A stretch of 64,000 bases of DNA, taken from positions 20,279 to 84,278 of the forward strand of contig CAJNOJ010000390.1 in NCBI GenBank assembly GCA_905250025.1, written 5' to 3'. The notes beneath the pieces were generated by a model. That model saw only the letters and a program-made list of their open reading frames with translations. It was not told the DNA's origin and made no database searches. Within the stretch, counting starts at the first letter, position 1. Each line of letters begins with the position of its first letter. The DNA is from Adineta ricciae. Taxonomy: Eukaryota; Rotifera; Eurotatoria; Adinetida; Adinetidae. Positions 33,586 to 45,340 of the stretch are shown piece by piece. The position numbers and the translations under genes were made by a program.

Positions 33586-35517
33586 ATGATTATAGTGACC
33601 GATGGCTATGGATCTTATACATCATCGGACGGCGGTCATTACGAAGGTGAATTCAAAGACGGGCAAATGCATGGTCGTGGTACTTATAAATTTAGTGACG
33701 GCGATACATATGTAGGAGACTGGGAACATGACTCAAAATGTGGCTATGGCATTTATACATGGGCCTCCGGTCAACGCTATGAAGGACAGTTTAAAGATGA
33801 CAAGAGAAGTAGTCAAGGAACTCAAATGTTCGATGATGGACGAACATATGTTGGAGAATGGGTGGATGATAGTATGTCAGGTTACGGTGTTTGTACGTGG
33901 TCGGATGGTGGCCGATATGAGGGTCAATTTCAGGATGATAATCGGCATGGGCAAGGAACACATGTATTTGCCAATGGATGTAAATACGTTGGTGAATGGA
34001 AGGATGATACTGTGTGTGGTCAAGGTACATTCACATTCTCAGACGGTGCTACATATGAAGGTCAATTTCAAGATGGCAACAGGCATGGGAAAGGAACACA
34101 GATATCTGCGGACGGTGCTAAATACGTTGGAGATTGGGTAGACGATAGTATGACTGGCCAAGGCATTTATACATGGGCCTCTGGCCAACGCTATGAAGGA
34201 CAGTTTAAAGATGACAAAAGCCATGGTCAAGGCACTCAAGTATTCGATGATGGACGAATATATGTTGGAGAATGGGAAGATGATAATATGTCAGGTCACG
34301 GTGTTTGTACGTGGTCGGATGGTGGTCGATATGAAGGTCAATTCCAGGATGGTAACAGACATGGAAAAGGTACGCACATTTTTGCAAATGGCTGTAAATA
34401 CGTTGGTGAATGGGAAAATGACACCATGTGTGGGCAAGGCATATATACGTGGCCTGACGGCAGTCGTTACGAAGGTCAGTTCAAAGATGGAAACAGTCAC
34501 GGACGAGGTACACAAATATTCGATGATGGGCGAATATACGTCGGAGAATGGGAGGATGACAAAATGTCAGGGCACGGTGTTTATACATGGGCTTCCGGTC
34601 AACGCTATGAAGGTCAGTTCAAAGATAACAAAAGCCATGGAAAAGGAACTCAAGTATTCGATGATGGACGAATATATGTTGGAGAATGGGAAGATGATAA
34701 CATGTCAGGTCCAGGCGTTTGTACATGGACAGACGGTGCTCGTTATGAAGGTCAATTTCGGAATGGCAACAGACATGGGAAAGGAACACAGATATCTGCG
34801 GATGGCGCTAAATACGTTGGAGATTGGGTAGACGATAGTATGAATGGCCAAGGCGTTTATACATGGGCATCCGGTCAACGCTATGAAGGACAGTTCAAAG
34901 ATGACAAAAGCCATGGTCAAGGTACTCAAGTATTCGATGATGGGCGAATATACGTCGGAGAATGGGAAGATGATAACATGTCAGGTCGAGGCATCTATAC
35001 ATGGCCGGACGGTCAAAGATATGACGGGCAATTTAAAGAGAACAATCGTCATGGTCACGGGCGGTGTCAATATGCCAGTGGTGATAAGTACGATGGCGAG
35101 TGGATAGATGATCAATTCTCAGGTTCCGGTGTGTACACCTGGAAGGATGGGCGACAATATAAGGGACAGCTCAAAGAAGGCAAAAGTTGCGGACAAGGTA
35201 CTCAAATTTATCCTAATGGAGATAAGTATGAAGGCCAGTGGGAAGCTGATGTGTTTTCAGGAGAAGGTATTTTTACTTGGGCATCTGGTCAGCGTTATGA
35301 GGGACAATTTAAAGACGGAATTCGTTGTGGCTGGGGTAAACTTCGATCTCCTGATGGACAAACAAAAGAAGGCATATGGTTGGATGAAGAATGCACACCT
35401 GGCACACGGCCGCAGCTTTCAACGAAGAGTAACACAACATCGACGTCTCCTGCATCGTTGCCTTCTGCCGCCAGCCATGGAACATCTAAAAACTCGAAGT
35501 CATGTGTTCTTTTGTGA
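33586..35517 (+). CDS. MORN-repeat protein with C-terminal CaaX-like box
   Basis: Complete frame of 643 residues with about 26 MORN units of 23 residues. They alternate in two flavours (YEGQF...GTQVF and YVGEW...GVYTW). After residue ~608 comes a Ser/Thr-rich linker, then KNSKSCVLL at the very end. CVLL matches the CaaX class prenylated with geranylgeranyl (the same four residues end human CDC42), so membrane anchoring is predicted. Single exon as drawn. The first few residues may instead be intron if the ADP-ribosyltransferase exon splices to the acceptor at 33599 (phase 1 on both sides). Intact, unlike the truncated copy at 27270. Confidence 0.9.
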   Translation: MIIVTDGYGSYTSSDGGHYEGEFKDGQMHGRGTYKFSDGDTYVGDWEHDSKCGYGIYTWASGQRYEGQFKDDKRSSQGTQMFDDGRTYVGEWVDDSMSGYGVCTWSDGGRYEGQFQDDNRHGQGTHVFANGCKYVGEWKDDTVCGQGTFTFSDGATYEGQFQDGNRHGKGTQISADGAKYVGDWVDDSMTGQGIYTWASGQRYEGQFKDDKSHGQGTQVFDDGRIYVGEWEDDNMSGHGVCTWSDGGRYEGQFQDGNRHGKGTHIFANGCKYVGEWENDTMCGQGIYTWPDGSRYEGQFKDGNSHGRGTQIFDDGRIYVGEWEDDKMSGHGVYTWASGQRYEGQFKDNKSHGKGTQVFDDGRIYVGEWEDDNMSGPGVCTWTDGARYEGQFRNGNRHGKGTQISADGAKYVGDWVDDSMNGQGVYTWASGQRYEGQFKDDKSHGQGTQVFDDGRIYVGEWEDDNMSGRGIYTWPDGQRYDGQFKENNRHGHGRCQYASGDKYDGEWIDDQFSGSGVYTWKDGRQYKGQLKEGKSCGQGTQIYPNGDKYEGQWEADVFSGEGIFTWASGQRYEGQFKDGIRCGWGKLRSPDGQTKEGIWLDEECTPGTRPQLSTKSNTTSTSPASLPSAASHGTSKNSKSCVLL

Positions 35518-37707
35518 TACATTCATTATTTCACCTAGTACGACACATGTCTGTTGTGTAGTTAGTTCCATCATAGTGGAAACTACTTGCATTTTTTCTG
35601 TGTTAAAAGGGTGGGTGAGGGTGAGAATGAGGTTGTGGATGTGCGTATGATGATTGAATATGAATGATTTCGTTGCTAACCATTCTCACTCACAGAAAAG
35701 TTGAAATTGAGTCTGTGACAAAAACGCAAACTCGATAAACGAAATTTCGATAGATAAGTAGGATCTGGTCGCAGTATTCTAACATACAATCATGAGCACA
35801 ATTCAGGTAAACGAAGAACGAAAGAAACGTGCTGTTGTTGCGCTTAAAAGCGTCGTCCGTGAGATTATGAGTATTATTTTATTTGTGACCCATCTGCATC
35901 TGATCAACAAAAATTAGAATAAGTATATAGGTATTACATCCCCTGCCTTCTACTCCTCATCATTCAATGATTGTCAGATATATTCGTTTGTTCTCAATCG
36001 AACCGGTTCTACTGAACGCACTGTTCCAATCATGGCGATCACCATTGTTTCCTATATTTCGGAGAGAAACTCATCCTTCATGTTCATTTGAACAATAATT
36101 TAAAAATTCAAAACAAGACTTAGTAGAGTATTATTTAAACGTAAACATTAAGACAAATATGGTGGTTTTCGTCTTCTTTATTGTCAAGTAGTGTCTCAAC
36201 CATAACTTCGACACCAGATTTTAAAAGTAACTAGCTCTTGCTCAATTTAAAACATTCTAAGATACACTGATACCAATGGCTTTCTTTTCACTTAAGTCAT
36301 TCTTTTTCAATCGAAGAATGAAAAGAGCATTCGTACCGAATATCTCAACAGATTCTAAATTGCAACTCGTTGAATTAAAAATTATTCATCGGCATGTTTT
36401 ATGTTCTTATACTGCTCTATCGTTATCAATCGTCTATTCGGTTGAACTACTTCCACGATAGACTTTATTTTTAAGCATTTCTTTTACAGATCGATACCTG
36501 AAATGCAGATAAAGTCAACAAAGATGTGATCAATACTTCTTCATTTTCCATCGATATTGTTCATTTAACAATTGACGTAGATCAGAATTTTGAAAAATCT
36601 TGTTCTTTCATAGATTGTTAAACATCGCTCTGTAATTTAGTCGCGAATGACGTCGGTTAGTTTGTGTAAATGCATGTGAATACATGGAACTCAGCTGTTC
36701 CGGACACTACATTTGTCCAACCGGATCCATCTCTTTCTAGCTTTAGCCCTCCAGCCAAATTTCCCATGTAAAGATTGACCAACCATGAATTTCACGATAC
36801 TGTCGTTACCGTTATACAATATATCGAAGGTTCTCGATGAAGTCATTACAGACACTGAAACAACAACATCAGCGTACTAAAATCAATCATAAAAATAATG
36901 TTCTAATGATTTTTTTGTCAATTTTCAATATCGGACTTTCGACTATCTTATAAATTCTCATGGTGTCGGACTAAATGCAACGGTGCAGATCCGCGTCTGG
37001 TGGCATCATCGTGGCCCACTCCCTTCTAAGTGTGATATATATATATATATCTTACCAAGAGAACCGCACAAGTGACCGTTCGGTGAAGTCGTCACGTGAG
37101 ATTTTCGACGCAAATATTATCGAATTCAAACTGCGTTTGACAGAAAAACTGATGAAAATAAGTGTTATTCTCTCTCGTGTACACACAGAAATGAGGAAAA
37201 TATTTTTCTTTTCCTTAAATAGCGTTGTGCACTTTTTAAAAATATTTCCTAATTATTTGCTCGCCAAGTAGGAAATTAAACATCTGTTTTTTTTTTCTAT
37301 TTGTCGTCTTCTTGCACTAGATATATAACTTGCTTGCTTGTTAACAATTGCTTCAATTCTTCGTCTACTCGTGTTTTACTAAAGCAACGCTTGTTGATCG
37401 CCACATTGAGACAAATTGCTTTTTTCATACTACTTTTGACGAAAGATCTTTTTTTCCTAATTCTTCCTGAAATTGAGATTTAAGAAACTAAATCCTACAC
37501 TGTGTTCAAATACGAAAAGTTCAAAAACAGAAAAATACACGTGCTTTATTTGTATGAATATATTTTTTTCACTAAAGTCTCAAGTTCTTATCTAGACAAT
37601 GTAAGATTCTCTGCTAATTAGATTGTCTTCTTTCGAAAAGCTGATCTTATTACCAATGTTAAACAAAAAATATCGAAGTAAGTTCGGGATCATATTTCAT
37701 AGTCGTC
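35518..37707. other. Long intergenic region, no convincing gene
   Basis: About 2.2 kb. A G-rich tract GGGTGGGTGAGGGTGAG lies at about 35609-35625 and a (TA)n run at about 37030-37050. A 41-codon frame at 35792-35917 and frames at 36276-36461 and 36975-37271 lack any supporting feature. Confidence 0.5.
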
Positions 37708-40575
37708 ATGATAACATGTGTTTACAATATTTTAGTGATGTCGACATTTTGTTTACTTTTACAAATCTGTCTTACCTTTTCCTACACTAAAACGTCCAAT
37801 GATTATGATCTGTATGGAATGAAAGTAGCAATGAATGATTATATCATGGTTAGTGTTGATAATCTGAATATGGTTTGGTATGTCATTCCAGTGGTACCGA
37901 ATAATTCTATATACAATGCCATCGCTTTCAACGAAACAAGCTGTGATTTTGTTTATAGTGTCGTTGTTCCTGTTTTGAATATAAGTTCATTCGTTTACAA
38001 CTGTATCGATTATCAAGGCCGGAATGCGATTGGTCATTTTGCTAGTAGTAGTATACTTTCATTTTCATTGGCAGATGAGCAGATAGTGTCAAACTACTCG
38101 ACACAAGACAATTTTATTATTAATATTGATGGACAAGGTACAGGTGTATATGGATTTGCTGATGATTTCATGTTTTACTATGAACTGAATCCAGCATATT
38201 CACTAACAATATGGTCTAATGCATGGAATATGTCTCCACGAGCGCTCGATATCGGTTCAAATGTTGATTATGGTGTGATCGCTGGTTATTGTCAAATAAC
38301 ATCGTCCTTAGCGCTAGAATGTGCTTTCATCGTTCAGTTAAACAGGTCTTTGTCATATCCTGTCCGTACAAATGAATTCGCTATTCAAAATTACACTCAA
38401 TTTCCCTATTCTGATCCACGTACTAATCATCATATCACACAGAGCCGTCTGTATTCTGCCCAAACAGTTTTATCGATAGCCATCACATGGCGCACTCGTC
38501 GCGTTCTAATAGGTATTCCATCACTAAATATAGTATTACTGTATTCATTCGATAATCCTCAAAATTTGACCGGTAGCCGTCAGAATGGATTAGGACTGAT
38601 GGGATTTGGAAAAAGTGTTGCATGGTTGAATGATCAAGGTGAGAAAGCAGTGATTATGGCCAACAAATATGCCTATTCATCTTATCAATGGATGTCTTCG
38701 TCTATTCACATATATGATATACAGTCCGATGGATTCACCAATGGTGCACGACCCATTCTTATCTATCCGAACAGCCAACAGATATTGTTTCCATGGATTA
38801 ATCCATCATTCTTACGCCTTATCTGCTCAACTTCTGGACATGTGACCGTATTTGATTTATTGGGCAATGCAGCTATTCTCTTTGCTGCATCAGCAGGTAC
38901 TTATCCGAGTACAAACTCAGATTTTTATACGTCGATTATTGTGCCTTGTATTCGTGGCACCTATCGAAACTATACTGGAGTTGAATTGTGTTTTCCGTGT
39001 CCAGAAGGAACATATTCAAGCGATTGTTTGCCATGCAGATCAAATGATTCATTTTGTCCATTTGGTGCCGTTGAGGATATCGCATATTCGACATTTGAAT
39101 CAAACGAACAAGATCAAGATTATCCAGAATCACCTGAAAACACCGTATTTGATGATATACTCATGCAGAATATGTTCAGTTTCAATGTACAATCGATCCA
39201 TTGTCTTCTTGTATCACCTATCACTTGGGTATTCGTTGTCATCATGTTATCTGTCATCATAGCTATTGTAACAACAATTCATGAATATTTTGGCCCAGGT
39301 AAACATAACATACGTGATTGGATAAAACAGATCTTGAGAAAAGTCGATCTTATTGGTGAAGGACAGGTAAAATAGATCTCTGTCAAATGTTTGCTCTATT
39401 GATATATTTGAATTAGTTATGGATTGGCGGCCTGGTATCGGCAGCTATTGTTGTCCTCATCGTTTCGGCTTACGTATTTTCGAGTAAATATACCTATGAA
39501 TACCCACTTGAACAGTCTACAAGCGATAGTTCATTTGCATGCGATGTCTCATTGCGTAATGCAAAATTTAGTACTACTCTGCAAAAACTACCAAACTCAC
39601 GCAGTGCTACAAAAGATATTCAAGCTATTTTCGATCTACTCAATCTACAATCATTTACACTCAACATTGATCTAGTACAAACGGCATTTATATGTAATGA
39701 CACTTTATTTGTACAACGTTTCATTGGGTACACCGGAACAAATTTAACAATTTCAAGTTGCGAAACAAGATTTAACGATAGCATTCTTTCGCTAGCTATC
39801 CGATTACCAGTTCAAGAAATCAGTTTACAAATGACTTTATTAGGACTAAAGACTATCGGTGCCATTCGTATTGGATTGTATGGATCAGGTTCCACCACTG
39901 CCAACAACAGGTAAGAGCTATCAGTTGAAATAACGACAAGACTTCAGTTGTTCTCTTTTTTGCACGGATAAAAGGTACAAGCTCGTGTCACTCAATTTCT
40001 CATCAACTTTTGTTCCTCTTTCGGTTAATCAAGTTCTTGCTTCAGCTACTCTTTTTTCTCTACAATTAACTCAAAATGTAAATCGAACCGCTCCGTTGAG
40101 TACCGATGGTTATTCGACTTACAGTGCCATGTGGTCTCCTTCATTCAATGTCAACACGGATGAATTGTTCTCGGAAGAAACTCGATATACTTTGTTTCAA
40201 CGAATGTATACGAACATCAGTATTACTATCGAAAAGTCTATCTTTTATGTCAGTAATGTACAAGAGCCAATTGCACGACGTACTGAGATCATTTTTCATA
40301 ATCTTTTGTTTACGATCGTTGTTTTGGAATTGTTTGGTTTATTCTTTCTTATTTTTAAATTGCTTCTTTTCCCGTTGATGCAATCAATAATCGAACTTAT
40401 ATCGACAAAGAAATGTGGTGTCATTAGCAAAGACTTCTTCTTGTCCAAAATAGTTATCAATAAGACTACTCCTGCAAAAACTGATCAACTGGATCTTAAT
40501 AAAAAATCGTATTGTGAATGGTCAACAGTTGTTGAAGATGTAGAAATGGCTACGACTGAAATGAGTTATTCGTAA
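37708..40575 (+). CDS. Large membrane glycoprotein with Cys-rich module
   Basis: Exons 37708-39366, 39417-39910 and 39975-40575 (introns 50 and 64 bp) encode 917 residues. A signal peptide ends around FCLLLQICLTFSYT. A ~380-residue ectodomain with many N-glycosylation sites follows. It ends in a GCC2/GCC3-like Cys cluster (CFPCPEGTYSSDCLPC). A first membrane helix follows (WVFVVIMLSVIIAIVTTI), a second at the start of exon 2 (GGLVSAAIVVLIVSAYVF) and a third near the end (LLFTIVVLELFGLFFLIF). The C-terminal tail is short and cytosolic-like. Presumably a cell-surface protein; the family is not recognised beyond the Cys-rich module. Confidence 0.8.
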
Positions 40576-42156
40576 CGCTTAATTTCAAAGTATTATATTT
40601 TGTATGAGATATTTTGTTTTTACATATTCATTTATGGACAGCAATAAAAAATGAGGTTTGGATGACTTTGACAATTAAAATTCGATTATTGTTCTCATTC
40701 CAACCAAGTTCATCAAATGGAAATTCGTCATATGAATGGTTTGTGAGGAATGTTACAATAAATGTAATATTTGAAAGCGTTTCTTCAATCAAATATGGAA
40801 TTTCTATCGAGATGTCTTCAACAAATAATTCATTGATATTCATATAGAGAATTGTGTTTATACTTCATTGCAAAGCATTGTTCTGAAGATATTGATGGGC
40901 GTCAAATGGACATATGTCAACTGGTGCTGGTCTCATTGTATCTAATTTGAACATTTATTATACTCTATAGTTGATGCCACTCTAGTCATACTTGATAGCA
41001 ATAGTGTTTTCTTGGCATAATAAGCTTTGCCGAAAACATTCCAATAACCAAAATTAACGAATGGACCAGAATAAATGGACCTTCCTCTACTTTGCATATT
41101 TCTTCGCTATTTTTAGACATGAAAAAAAGTTTGTTTTTTTCTATCAAAAGATTTCTTGTCAAATCCCTTACAAAATCGTAACGGAACATATTTCTATAAC
41201 AAGCGAAGAAAGAAAACTAGACGAAGAATATTGTACATATATGAAGTACCCAACTTTTGAAGCTAGCATGTGTCTTACCGATAGATAATGTCTCTATGTT
41301 TTCTATCATTGCTAACACCATTTGTCTTAGAACTAAAGCGTATGCTAAGGTACAGCGTGAAAAGCTCTATAAGCTACAAGCAAAATCTGATTATATAAAT
41401 ATATATTTTGCTATTAAAAATGAACAGAATTGCATATAACTGATTTCTGATTCTATGAATCAATTCATTTTTTCTTTGCATTGAATTCTGCTTGTTTAAA
41501 GAACGAATGATACATAGACTGTTCGTTACCAATTGTAGAGCTTTTCATACTTCATCTGGAGGCACATTTTGCATTCTCTTAATCAACTATATTAAACGAT
41601 AAGACAATGAAAAATGGAAGAAATTCGTGCTTGATCAAAATAGCTGGAAAGCGTCTAATATTTATGGGAAAAAAATATTTTTCCTAGTATGCCTTGATTT
41701 TAAAATAGGCGATGCGAATCCTAAGCGTTTCATGTGTGTACAAATAATCTTCGTCTAGTTTTCTTCCTTCGCTTGTCATAGAAATATACTTCATTACGAG
41801 TTTGCAAAGAATTCGACAAGAAATCTTTTGATAAAGAAACTCTTTGTTTTTCATATCTAAAAATAGCGATGAAACATGCAAAACATAGGGTGGTCCCTAT
41901 CCGTTAGTTTAATTTTTGTCTTACACGATATCGATATTATCTCACAGTGACTTTGATTGATCGATCTATGGTCATATCATCGAATACATCATTACAAGAA
42001 TGAAGCATACGTCGTTTATCTTATCGATCGATTGCTGCAATAAAATTATTTAGCTATCCAATTATTTTAAACAATCTAATTACTTCCTATAGGCTACTGT
42101 TATCTATGTTTGCACATCTAACATAGAGAAACCTTTATCCAGCCCGAAATCAACCA
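40576..42156. other. Intergenic region around an inverted-repeat element
   Basis: No gene supported. Short frames on both strands at 40614-40850 overlap and have no features. The main structure is the inverted repeat listed separately. Confidence 0.5.
41043..41925. mobile_element. Inverted-repeat element, MITE-like
   Basis: Bases about 41090-41240 are an imperfect reverse complement of about 41735-41885, sharing for example TATCAAAAGATTTCTTGTC on one arm and its complement on the other. Arms are roughly 150 bp and the spacer about 500 bp, with no coding potential. One arm alone recurs at about 51368-51520, where its outer end resembles the left arm (CAGAATAAATGGACCTTC in complement). This points to a dispersed non-autonomous DNA element. 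Exact termini and target duplication were not determined. Confidence 0.65.
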
Positions 42157-42555
42157 ATGAATGTCACTCAAATCCAGTCAAATACTAATGGTTCGAAAGA
42201 TTGTCAATTGACTATTTTAATTTTGCCTGGTATCTTGGCTTTTACTCAGAATATCAACGATATAGTAATTAGCTTAGGTGTCTATTTATACCAATATTAT
42301 CTCGCCAAAAAGCGATGGAAATCTTTTTCAAACGGTTATTGTGAGTAAAATTTCACCTAAGTAAGAAATCAACAAATGGAAAATCTCTTTTTTCGTCGTT
42401 CTATGTTGTTTAAACTAGAAAGTAAATTGAAGGTGCATATGAAGGCAGCAGATGAGGCTGTGAACGCATATATGTCAGGTCATTTCTTGAAAAGTATCGA
42501 GAACACAATTGCGTTTCTCAATGTCAACGACATTTTCGATTACTTTTGTCACTAG
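42157..42555 (+). pseudogene. Possible small-gene remnant upstream of receptor
   Basis: Two short open stretches: 42157-42348 (MNVTQIQSNTNG...) and 42376-42555 (MENLFFRRSM...). A GTGAG donor-like site lies at the end of the first. In the other copy (about 51720-52030) both are interrupted by stops and indels. They may be a remnant of an earlier gene or chance frames. Low confidence. Confidence 0.25.
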
Positions 42556-42792
42556 CAGAAGTTATTTCTTCCGATGACATAAAGAAAAAGAAAAAGTGTA
42601 CGTAGTACTTCTTTATTTGTTAATTTTTTCATCTTGATAACTTTTTTCATATGACAAAACCAGTTCTTCCAGCAAATGTTAAAATTGAATCGACAATCCT
42701 TTACAAAACAGAATAATGGCTGCGACATTTTATTATCAGAAGATACGGTCAAAGTCATTTGTTTGTTCATTTATTCAGTGGTAAGATTATCT

Positions 42793-43782
42793 ATGTCTTC
42801 AATGATCAACGCACTCGCTGCATTAAGCTCAACACAATATTATTTATTCCGATTCGTTTCTCCAGTTGTGATCTTTTTAGGCACTGTAGGTTGCATCATA
42901 AACCTAACGGTGTTCACTCAAAAGATCTTGAGAAAAAACACATGTTCAGTGTATTTTATCGCATACAATATTGGTAACTTTATATACATTTATGCTGCGC
43001 CATTTTACGTAACATTGAACGTCGGCTATAGTATTGATGCGAGTATTCAATATCTGGTTCTTTGTCGTCTACGGTTTTATACCACAGTTCTGCTCAATTG
43101 TTTGTGCTCATTTTATTTAGTAATGGCTTCTATTGATCGAGTCTTAATCACTTCATCAAATGCTCGTACACGACAGAAAAGTACTCTTCGTATGGCTTAT
43201 GTGTGTGTAATCGGAGGAAGCATATTTTGGGCATTGTTTCATTCTCACGTGTTGTTTTTAACAAATATCATACAAATTATTCCTAACGTTTTTCAATGCT
43301 ATTCAGAACAAGGTATTTATCGAGTTTTTCTTAGCTATTATGTGCTTATCAAAGAAATTCTGGCACTTGTATTACTTATAATGTGTGGATTGCGATCGGT
43401 AAAGAATATTCGACGTAGTGTACGTCGTATTGAAGATGCTACCGGTGCACTTTCAAGGACAGCTGCTGGAGGAAATAGCACACATTCTACTGTAGCAAGA
43501 GACAGACAACTTGCGTTTATGTTACTGATGGACATCCTGATCTATGGTCTATTCTGTTCAACCTTTGCGATTTTTCTTCTCTATCAACAACTAACACAAT
43601 ACAATGTGAAAAGTCCGGTGCAAATACAAATTGAAAGCATTGTTAGAAATCTTGCTCAATTCGCTGCCAGTATTCCAGTTTCTACAAGTTTCTACACGAA
43701 TATGATAGCGTCGAAAACATTTCGAAATGAAGTTAAGAAAGCATTTTCATGGACGCGGATTTTGTGCATTCAAAAACATTGA
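42793..43782 (+). CDS. 7TM receptor, copy 1 of block C
   Basis: Rhodopsin-class-like receptor, about 329 residues from MSSMINALAALSS. The frame is open 39 codons further upstream, but substitutions between copies are much denser there, so the internal ATG is preferred. Seven hydrophobic segments, ASIDRVLI in the DRY position and a basic third intracellular loop are visible. Intronless. The C-terminus is FSWTRILCIQKH, which a 39-bp deletion removes from the other copy. A G-rich mini-element lies directly after the stop. Ligand unknown. Confidence 0.85.
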   Translation: MSSMINALAALSSTQYYLFRFVSPVVIFLGTVGCIINLTVFTQKILRKNTCSVYFIAYNIGNFIYIYAAPFYVTLNVGYSIDASIQYLVLCRLRFYTTVLLNCLCSFYLVMASIDRVLITSSNARTRQKSTLRMAYVCVIGGSIFWALFHSHVLFLTNIIQIIPNVFQCYSEQGIYRVFLSYYVLIKEILALVLLIMCGLRSVKNIRRSVRRIEDATGALSRTAAGGNSTHSTVARDRQLAFMLLMDILIYGLFCSTFAIFLLYQQLTQYNVKSPVQIQIESIVRNLAQFAASIPVSTSFYTNMIASKTFRNEVKKAFSWTRILCIQKH

Positions 43783-44145
43783 ATTGTATCTTGAGGATGA
43801 GGGTGATGGCGGTATCCCTTCGCTCATCCCTTTTCCTTCTTATGGACTGTATTTCTCGTGGACCTACCAAAGGGAACGATTGTATGTTGCCTTTCTTTTT
43901 CTGTCTGTCTATTATGTCAAATTATGAAACGTAAATATATGTACACAATACTCATTCTCCCATCAACATTCATGAGTCATTGTATAGAAGTAGTGAGTGT
44001 ATGACGCAGATTTTGTTTTGTTTATTCACGTATCGATTCTCCATGGCAATTGAGATATTGAGTATGTAAAACTACGAGCATTTGTCTCATTTATAGCGTG
44101 AAAAGATATTTTTCTATATTGAATTATACAAATAACCGTCAAGTT

Positions 44146-45057
44146 TCAATCATATCGAACTCGTACGGTTTTGCAGTTTGGTAAAATCGGTTTCTTGTGA
44201 GAAGCGTTTAGCATGCAGTCAGAAAGGAATAACTCTGATAACAGATGATGTTGTAATGACACGTGGAAATCCTCTTCAATCAGTTGCTCTTGTACTCGAC
44301 AGTCAATCGAATTTATACTTCGCCGATTAGCGTCATAATAGTATTTAGATGCGGTCAATGAACAGTACAGAGAATCAATTCCCATTGCAATCGAATACTC
44401 AACCATATTAACGGAAACATAAGCAGCGTAAATACTTCTTACTACAATCCAATGGCGAGATATTATCCGTTATTGTTGTCAAAAATTTCTTTGTTCGTTG
44501 ATACAAATCTAATATTGTATGTGGCAGATGGTCGTGCGCGAGTAGTAATAAGGTTTTCATCTGACAGCCCAAACAATGACGTTGTAGTTGCTGACGCTGA
44601 TAGAAGATTATCGAATCCAACATGCGTATATGTTGATGAAATTAATCGAAATACAATGTACATTTGTAATTCATATACACAGATAATAAAATACGTAAAT
44701 AATGGATCAAATGCCGGCGTTGTAGCCGGTAATAGAAATCTCAACGAGAGCGCTGCTTTGAACGGCATACTGTTTTCTACTTCAACCCAGCTGTATGTCT
44801 TAGATAGTACACAACGTCAGCTTATGCGACGGTATCTCCAGACTAATCATGGCCATAATACAAGTTCAAGTGACATTGCAATGAGCTTTCCCGCGACGTC
44901 TGTTAACGGTGCGTTCATCTTCGATCAAAATACAGTTCTGTACGTGATATACAATCCTGTAGGTGTCCCTAAAATACTTAATCATCTCGAAACTTTCGTA
45001 TATAAATGTCGCTTTTTGTTCAATAAAAACAACGTTCAAGCACAATTACTAATATAG
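44146..45057 (+). pseudogene. NHL-repeat gene remnant
   Basis: Plus-strand NHL-like blades are readable but broken. Around 44270-44330 a blade (SVALVLDSQSNLYFAD) runs into TAG in both copies, and a further TAG follows here where the other copy has TGG. From 44452 to 45057 a 201-codon frame carries NHL-like motifs (LILYVADGRARVV, CVYVDEINRNTMYI, QLYVLDSTQRQ). The frame breaks between these parts are not explained by splice sites I can see. It is probably a decaying beta-propeller gene. Confidence 0.6.
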
Positions 45058-45340
45058 TGAGAGTGTTAAAAGCTCCTGAAATATGATACAAGCGATCATG
45101 TAATTTCAGAATAAGTTTTAGAAAACAATGATTGACGATGATCATTCGATGGCAGAAAAGAATGAAACTCAGGAATTATATCATCCTTCCTACTAATTTA
45201 CGTAGATGGCCGAGTAGAGGGACGATGTGACTGAGGAAAATTTTCGTCCAATGAATATAATATATTCATGCAGTTCAGAATCTAATGATCGTCTCGGTTA
45301 AATGAAAGTTAATTATATTTTGAAAGGACCTGTAAATTGC

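Larger units (their letters stand above)
28684..35519. repeat. Homologous block B, copy 2 (contig 3)
   Basis: Second copy of Kup 5' half, ADP-ribosyltransferase and MORN gene. It begins at the N and its first 204 bases equal 8403-8606. It is therefore probably the direct continuation of contig 1, i.e. the same haplotype as block A copy 1. Confidence 0.92.

Noticed and set aside
36276..37271. Short frames at 36276-36461 and 36975-37271
   Set aside because: No domain, signal peptide, splice support or second copy; composition looks like chance in AT-rich DNA.
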